A stretch of DNA of 64,000 nt from Ricordea florida (lineage: Eukaryota; Cnidaria; Anthozoa; Corallimorpharia; Ricordeidae): assembly GCA_949710005.1 (NCBI GenBank), contig OX453273.1:2301706-2365705 (forward strand), given 5' to 3'. This document shows, piece by piece, positions 60,466 to 64,000 of the stretch (positions are counted from its first letter, which is position 1; each line of letters starts with the position of its first letter). The translations under genes were made by a program, and so were the position numbers. The notes under the pieces are model-generated. The model was given only the letters and a program-made list of their open reading frames with translations, did not search any database and was not told where the DNA came from.

Positions 60466-61167
60466 TTAACAAATATTCTGTCTTTCTTTCATTCTATTTT
60501 TTCTACATTCTTTACAAGAAGATTTTTGTTTGCCATGTTCGCATATTTGTGAACCATCGCATTCTTTACATTGATATTTTTGTTTACCATGTTCACATAT
60601 TTGTGATCCCCTACATTCTTTACACCTATACTTATTATTATTATGTTCGCATATTTGTGATCCTCCACATTCTTTACACCTATACTTATTTTTATTATGT
60701 TTACATATATAAGGTACACCGCATTCTTTACACTGACACTTTTTTTTATTATGTTTGCATATTTGTGATCCGCCACATTCTTTACATTGCTGTTTTTGTT
60801 CTCCATGTTCGCATATTTGTGATCCCCCGCATTCCTTACAAGAAGATTTTCGTCTTCCATGTTCGCATATTTGTGATCCCCCGCATTCCTTACATTGATA
60901 TTTTTGTTTACCATGTTCACATATTTGTGATCCTCCACATTCTTTACACCTATACTTATTTTTATTATGTTTACACAGATACTTTTTATTATCACAAATA
61001 CTTTCATCATCAAAAAGAGTTAATCTTTGTAGTTGGTTTTGCGGATTTTCATTATTAATAAGATTATTAATAAGTTCAGCTTTACGCATCCTTGAATAAC
61101 CTCGAATACCGCGCTCTCTGGCGCGTTGTTTCAATTCAGTAAAACGTAATTCTTCTAAATTCTCCAT
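60466..61167 (-). CDS. E2 SAP-like/zinc-ribbon repeat protein, 233 aa
   Basis: Start at MENLEELRF (61167), chosen by TTTAAAG 28 nt upstream. The first part, through the SAP-like module (RFTELKQRARERGIRGYSRM), is encoded in the TIR and is identical to the start of E2 PolB; after NENPQNQLQRL the proteins diverge. The rest is nine Cys/His modules of about 19 residues (CKECGGSQICEHGKQKYQ type). Each module supplies CxH and CxxC ligands, so it likely binds several zinc ions. Role unknown; nucleic-acid binding is a reasonable guess. Confidence 0.75.
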   Translation of the reverse strand: MENLEELRFTELKQRARERGIRGYSRMRKAELINNLINNENPQNQLQRLTLFDDESICDNKKYLCKHNKNKYRCKECGGSQICEHGKQKYQCKECGGSQICEHGRRKSSCKECGGSQICEHGEQKQQCKECGGSQICKHNKKKCQCKECGVPYICKHNKNKYRCKECGGSQICEHNNNKYRCKECRGSQICEHGKQKYQCKECDGSQICEHGKQKSSCKECRKNRMKERQNIC

Positions 61168-61479
61168 TGTTATACTCTTCATTCTTTTCTTTAAATCATA
61201 TATAATATTCATTTTTATTTTTTTCATTTTTATTTTTTCATTTTTCAACAAAATTTTTTTCATTTTTATTTTGACCCAGATTAAATTTTTTTTCATTTTT
61301 ATTTTTTTTCATTTTTCATTTTTATTTTGACCCAGATTAAATTTTTTTTTCATTTTTATTTTTTTCATTTTTATTTTGACCCAGATTAAATTTTTTTTTC
61401 ATTTTTATTTTTTTTCATTTTTCAACAAAATTTTTTTTTCATTTTTATTTTGACCCAGACCCCGCTTTTTACAACTACT
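61020..61479 (-). repeat. E2 right terminal inverted repeat
   Basis: Inverted complement of the left TIR, with about four instead of ten copies of the tandem unit. It ends ACAACTACT, followed by the right target-site copy TGTAA. Confidence 0.85.
61168..61195 (-). promoter_or_regulatory. TTTAAAG motif of the E2 zinc-ribbon gene
   Basis: Minus-strand TTTAAAGAAAAG lies 28 nt before the ATG at 61167, the mirror image of 30617. Confidence 0.6.
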
Positions 61480-61485
61480 TGTAAA

Positions 61486-61923
61486 CATAATTGAACACAA
61501 TTATGAGATGCAATACAGGCCAAGCTATACTGGTAATATAAATGATATATCTACCATTGATTTTGAGTTTTGCATGCCATTGGGAAATGCTCTACAATTC
61601 TTGATGCAAGAGAACTATGATATGTTAATAATGACTGTTGACAGTGTAACACACTAGCTATTTATTGCTAAGGTAATGGTGAATTCAAGGTTTTTGATTC
61701 TCATGCAAGAGATTTGTTTGGGCTACCACACCCTCAAGGTACTTGTGTACTTCTGCATGTTGATAACTATAATGATCTAGTAAGCTACTTTCAGAAATTG
61801 TATGATGAAAGTAATAGTATTTCATTCAAACTACGAGGTGTGCGTATTTGTGAATTAATACTGAATAATGATTTTGCACAAGATATTCAAGGCAAAGAGT
61901 ATAGTGAACCAAGGTCAGGATAA
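61486..61923 (+). pseudogene. Repeat-encoded protein, right part
   Basis: Continuation of the gene interrupted by E2. Frames read YEMQYRPSYTGNINDIST, DFEFCMPLGNALQFLMQENY and then, after a frame change, a SHARDLFGLPHPQGTCVLLH block (about 61700-61760). The His-containing DSHARD..G block with the Cys block on the left side suggests a cysteine-peptidase-like fold, which is inference. Several stops and frame changes show that it is dead. Confidence 0.45.
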
Positions 61924-63049
61924 ACATAACTGCAGTGATACTTGTAAAACTATTAGTAATTCAAGCATACACAGTGATATCACTCAAAAGTGTTGTTCTG
62001 CTATATTATTTTATAGTATATGTTTTTCTATTATAAAACCATGTAGTTACTGGAACTCAGATACTTTGGATTCTATTTCTGAGCAAGGGAAAAAGCTGGT
62101 CGAATTAAGTCAAGAGTGTTTTAATTTTAATACTTTACCATAAAAACTAAACATTTATGATGCAGAAGTCCATATTGCTCATAACAGAAGAAAAGACAAA
62201 AAGACATTGTGTTCAAAATTATTATAACAATGCATGAACAAACTGGTATTGTCAAAGAACCAATAGTTATGCATGTAAGTTGAATGTGTTGTGTTTATAT
62301 TAACGTTTATCTCGATTCTCACTACTTGATTACTATTTTTATTGCCAATCTCTTCAAAAGACATAATTTGTGTTCAAAATTATAATATAACAATGCACGA
62401 ATCAACTAGTATTGTCAAAGAACCAAAAGCTTGCTTGGAAGTTATGTTGTGTTATAATAATAATAAAATGTTATAATACCTGGACTGTTTATCACTCTAT
62501 ATGCAAATCCTAATCATTTATTTTCTTAAAGTTTTAGAAAAGTTGTATTTGTTCAAATAAAACAATGATTTATATTATTTTTTCATATAGTGCTTATTAG
62601 TGCCCCTGAAAAATGAAATTTTTGGATTTTTAAATCCATGGTAATAACTACATGTACCAACTCTGAACTTTTTTGTGACACCTTTACTCTTCAATACCAA
62701 TGTACACAGAGTAAATCAAGGACAACATGCACAAATCTATGTGAGGGGTAAACTTGAAAAACAAGCTATCTTTTCTCAGTTTGCAAATCCAAGATACCAG
62801 AGTAAGAATGAATGCATCTAAATTCCTGTGTTATTAGAAAAGAAAAAAAACTTTGGATATGGGAAAGAGGGGCTAGAGATTATAGAATATTTATCCCCTA
62901 TCCCCTTCTTCACTTCTTTGATAACCTAAAGGAGCTGCACCCAGATGAGCTAACCATAGCTTACTGTACATGTCATCAATTTTCAGTGTACCTTTAACCA
63001 GAACAACACATATCTCACTCTCATATGAATTTTTACTATATATGGATAA
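61924..63049. other. No recognisable gene
   Basis: AT-rich sequence with two similar stretches containing ATGCAYGAAY and TATTGTCAAAGAACCAA (about 62210-62270 and 62370-62430), a degenerate direct repeat. No ORF with known motifs. Confidence 0.4.
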
Positions 63050-63484
63050 ACCGTAAATGCTCTATTAACCCCCCGGGGGGCTTATTTATTTCAGGCACTC
63101 TAGAGGGGGGCGGGGGCTTAATAGGGAGGAGGCTTTTAATTTCGTCAAGCGAAGTACTATAAGAACAAGCTAAGTAAGGCATTGTTTTGTTTTAGGAAAC
63201 GATCAACTGCGACTTTAATCTTGTATAACGTTAACGTATGATGTATTTACATTATCTAATAACATCTGATTGTGTTGCACTTAATATATCACTAAATGTC
63301 CCTGGTTGATCGTCAGACATGTTTCTTTTGTTGTAGAATTAGAATGTGCGGGGTGAGGGGGGGGCGTAATAGAGAGGGGGGCTTAATAGAGAGGGGGGCT
63401 TAATAAATTTTTTCCCGTGGAAAGGGGGGCCGCTTAATAGAGAGGGGGGCTTATTTGAGAGGGGGCCGCAGCATTTACGGTACA
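63050..63484. mobile_element. MITE with G-rich interior
   Basis: About 430 bp bounded by ACCGTAAATGCT at the left and its inverse AGCATTTACGGT at the right. The interior is rich in GGGGGGCTTAATAGAGAG repeats. The style is like the MITE at 47210-47522, but the ends differ. Confidence 0.6.
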
Positions 63485-64000
63485 TAGATATATATATTTT
63501 CCATCAAAACTTGTACCCAGCTCGGCTTCTCCAGCTTTTGAAAGAAGCACAATGCATTAGGGGAAAGGCAAAAGAAAAGAATAAAGTGATAAACATTACT
63601 TTTTCTTTAGCCTCCTCCACAGCCAACCTTCATTTTATCCTTTCGTGGGAGCCCAGAGCCACAGGAAACCCGAAGCGGGAAAAACGAAAAATTGCCTACA
63701 GATGAGGCTGACTTTAAATTTTACTCTCCCTTTCACATCAACTCCTTCAAACGTTCGTAGGAAGAAAGAAGTAACAGCTTGGTACGAGTCTATAAATCGA
63801 ACACCTGCATGATGTTCAACATTATCGCAGCCCGACTTCACGATCGACACGATCGTCTAGTTTGTATTAAATCCGATTATTTATTCTTATTTGGTTTGTG
63901 TTTCTTGAGTTTTGTACCGCATTGTCATAGTATCTCGCTTAGTAATTACCGATTGTTTATCATTTGTTAATTTTTTCGTTTTCATGTGCTACCACGCCCT
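63485..64000. other. No recognisable gene
   Basis: Short ORFs on both strands without known motifs; no repeat boundary seen before the window end. Confidence 0.35.

Larger units (their letters stand above)
29861..61479. mobile_element. Maverick/Polinton-type endogenous virus, element 2 (E2), rearranged
   Basis: Terminal inverted repeats start AGTAGTTGTAAAAAGCGGGG at both ends. The target duplication is TGTAA (29856-29860 and 61480-61484), possibly six bases (TGTAAA) with one A lost. Gene order equals E1 minus the 74-aa ORF and the WHP pair. Inside, a CACTA transposon (37502-50006) is flanked by direct copies of the same 4298-bp E2 stretch, which lengthens E2 from about 14.8 to 31.6 kb. PolB (30645), integrase, capsid and most other genes are open, and one gene is frameshifted at about 58840. 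Confidence 0.9.

Noticed and set aside
60549..61058. 169-aa plus-strand ORF rich in Tyr, Ile and His
   Set aside because: It is the antisense shadow of the repeated CKEC zinc modules of the minus-strand gene; the periodic composition comes from that repeat.

Overview
The window looks like a transposon-rich stretch of an invertebrate nuclear genome, most likely a cnidarian (coral or anemone). This is inferred from the mixture of Penelope-like, CR1/L2-like, hAT and CACTA elements, from spliced genes, and from two AT-rich, intronless Maverick/Polinton-type endogenous viruses. I see no ordinary host gene and no RNA gene.

Layout. 1-8285: a LINE remnant (minus strand), unassigned decayed ORFs including two SAP-like ones, a fragment of a repeat-encoded protein, then about 3.3 kb without genes. 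8286-28017: a Penelope-like element (RT plus GIY-YIG) split by a 2.4-kb internally deleted hAT (8836-11267, TSD CAGAC) and by Polinton element 1 (E1, 11559-27391, TSD CCATTA/CCATTT). 28018-29860: the left part of another repeat-encoded gene, interrupted by Polinton element 2 (E2, 29861-61479, TSD TGTAA); its right part resumes at 61486. E2 contains a 12.5-kb CACTA/EnSpm transposon (37502-50006) with two apparently intact, divergent, multi-exon genes. It sits between two almost identical copies of a 4.3-kb stretch of E2 (33190-37487 and 50007-54304). Without this rearrangement E2 would be about 14.8 kb, close to E1 at 15.8 kb.

E1 and E2 share one gene order: a protein-primed type B DNA polymerase carrying an endonuclease VII-like domain, a convergent rve integrase, a major capsid protein, an A32/FtsK-type packaging ATPase, a soluble protein, four small or membrane-associated proteins, a glycine-rich hydrophobic protein, a large virion-type protein with a C-terminal membrane anchor, a penton-like protein, and an opposing SAP/zinc-ribbon gene at the right end. 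E1 adds a 74-aa ORF and a pair of paralogues with a WHPxRxxDWC motif. I find no adenain-like protease. Each element has one obvious lesion: a frameshift in E1 PolB, and a 29-nt net deletion in the E2 anchor protein gene.

The strongest non-coding signals are a [T/C]TTAAAG-like motif about 27-37 nt upstream of almost every Polinton gene, which also decides several start codons; a conserved GTTATRTAAC hairpin between gene 3' ends; and two in-frame GC-rich double-hairpin insertions found only in E1.
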